The notes beneath the pieces were generated by a model that was not told the DNA's origin, ran no database searches, and saw only the letters and a program-made list of their open reading frames with translations. Made by a program: the position numbers and the translations under genes. Positions 6,327 through 6,943 of a stretch of 6,943 nt of DNA are shown piece by piece; within the stretch, counting starts at the first letter, position 1; each line of letters starts with the position of its first letter. The DNA is from Halorhodospira sp. GTDB taxonomy: Bacteria > Pseudomonadota > Gammaproteobacteria > Nitrococcales > Halorhodospiraceae. The stretch spans positions 1-6,943 of the forward strand of contig SKYL01000307.1 of the NCBI GenBank assembly GCA_007127935.1, given 5' to 3'.

Positions 6327-6422
6327 CCGTCATTGCGAGGAGCGCAGCGACGAAGCAATCTCCATGGGTTGACGTCCAAGCGCGGGGAGATTGCTTCGTC
6401 GCTGCGCTCCTCGCAATGACGG
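6327..6422. repeat. 96-bp element with perfect 37-bp inverted repeats (REP/MITE-like)
   Basis: Left arm 6327-6363 and right arm 6386-6422 are exact reverse complements over 37 bp, with a 22-nt loop. The arm starts CCGTCATTGCGAGGAGCGC and ends CGAAGCAATCTCC. From memory, near-identical dispersed repeats occur in the intergenic DNA of many unrelated bacteria, so I take it as a REP-like or miniature inverted-repeat element. No flanking target duplication is evident. There is no transposase and no coding capacity. In RNA it would make a very stable hairpin just after the GIY-YIG gene and could limit read-through or protect the 3' end. No U-tract follows, so it is not a standard terminator. Confidence 0.92.
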
Positions 6423-6472
6423 AGGATTCATGACGGGGTATTCATGACGGGGTATTCATGACGGAGGATTCG
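6417..6472. repeat. Four 14-bp tandem units (pattern A-B-B-A') adjoining the inverted repeat
   Basis: Units are TGACGGAGGATTCA (6417-6430), TGACGGGGTATTCA (6431-6444), the same again (6445-6458), and TGACGGAGGATTCG (6459-6472). The first six bases of unit one are the last six of the inverted repeat's right arm, so the array grows out of the element's edge. The middle two copies are identical, which implies recent duplication or conversion. Confidence 0.92.
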
Positions 6473-6489
6473 CTTGGGCGATGCCCCCC

Positions 6490-6943
6490 TTACGGCGGCA
6501 CCCGATTGCACGCCGGCGGCACACCAAACGTCGAGCAGAACGCCCAATAGACCGCCCGCTCCACCTCCCGCCACCCGTCCCCCACGCGGCAATACCGGAA
6601 CCGGGCCACCCCTGATCGCGTCAACTGCCGCAACAACCCATTGCCACTGTTGCCGCGCACATGGTCGGCCAACCGCGTTCGCAGATTTTTGGCGCTGCCG
6701 ATATAGATGATGCGGGTGGCGTGAGACGACGGCGAGGTGGAGCGTAGCTCGTAGACCCCCGGGCACGGCAGCGCGTCCGGGCGCACTCCGTCCCGGGTCA
6801 GCGGCGCCAACGGCGAGAAGCCCCGGGTGGCGGACGTGTACTCCAAGTGCGCGGCCCGGCGGCGGGCGGGGGCGATCCCCAACTCCTGCCGCATCTGGCC
6901 GACGGCGCGGCCGGTGACCCGCGTCCCGTAGTCGTGCCACAAA
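6490..6943 (-). CDS. GIY-YIG nuclease-domain protein (probably 5'-truncated by window edge)
   Basis: Numbering is from the TTG codon at 6942. The C-terminal half is a GIY-YIG domain: PGVYEL at 61-66 as the GIY strand, RIIYIGSAKNLRTRL at 77-91 with YIG at 80-82 and the downstream Arg, His at 94 (ADHVRG), the Glu helix REVERAVYWAF (E126/E128) and CNRV with N146. All the usual catalytic positions are represented, so an active nuclease is plausible. Residues 1-60 are Arg-rich and show no domain I recognise. The frame stays open to the right edge, with only a TTG there, so the true start is probably outside the window. An overlapping frame on the same strand is a shadow. Substrate and role are unknown: family members include UvrC, homing endonucleases and small stand-alone proteins. 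The tandem array and inverted repeat lie right after its stop. Confidence 0.82.
   Translation of the reverse strand, partial: LWHDYGTRVTGRAVGQMRQELGIAPARRRAAHLEYTSATRGFSPLAPLTRDGVRPDALPCPGVYELRSTSPSSHATRIIYIGSAKNLRTRLADHVRGNSGNGLLRQLTRSGVARFRYCRVGDGWREVERAVYWAFCSTFGVPPACNRVPP

Noticed and set aside
6417..6472. CRISPR array
   Set aside because: The units are 14 bp and directly contiguous with no spacers, so this is a simple tandem repeat.
6476..6486. Terminator for the GIY-YIG gene (GGGC-GAT-GCCC)
   Set aside because: The stem is only 4 bp and no U-tract follows on the minus strand.
6428..6940. Minus-strand frame of 170 codons overlapping the GIY-YIG gene
   Set aside because: Low-complexity Arg/Gly/Ala/Val translation with no motif, in another frame of a gene with clear GIY-YIG residues. 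Its end runs into the tandem repeats.

Overview
The window reads as a GC-rich proteobacterial chromosome segment, most likely gammaproteobacterial. The ccmA-ccmB start of a System I cytochrome c maturation operon, a NarL-type two-component pair and a FliL-family protein fit that group. An Ectothiorhodospiraceae or Chromatiales relative is a guess from gene style and base composition only. All genes I can support lie on the minus strand, so transcription runs from right to left.

From right to left: a GIY-YIG nuclease-domain gene enters from the right edge and ends at 6490. A repeat-rich non-coding stretch of about 455 bp follows (6034-6489). It holds four 14-bp tandem units, a perfect 37-bp inverted repeat around a 22-nt loop, a weak promoter candidate, and a tetranucleotide tract (GCTT)8 that lies inside a possible 23-codon leader ORF. 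Then comes a run of four genes: a soluble PAS-PAS-PAS-GAF histidine kinase, an overlapping NarL/FixJ response regulator, an exported bifunctional-nuclease (DUF151) plus PDZ protein, and a FliL-family membrane protein. The close spacing suggests one operon (4-nt overlap, then short gaps).

A short AT-rich gap with a perfect TATAAT box precedes an uncharacterised 159-residue cytosolic protein (1011-1490). The next gap (823-1010) holds a perfect 28-bp palindrome of the same repeat family as the large inverted repeat, and a 7-2-7 palindrome just upstream of ccmA. At the left edge are ccmA and the first 53 codons of ccmB, overlapping as TGATG.

The kinase and regulator should form a phosphorelay whose output is transcriptional. 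The exported DUF151-PDZ protein and the FliL-like protein are the closest candidates for co-regulated partners. The least ordinary signal is the (GCTT)8 tract upstream of the kinase. Gain or loss of one unit would move the stop codon of the upstream leader frame to three different places relative to the kinase start, including an exact ATGA overlap. This suggests a phase-variable translational coupling switch on a sensor kinase.
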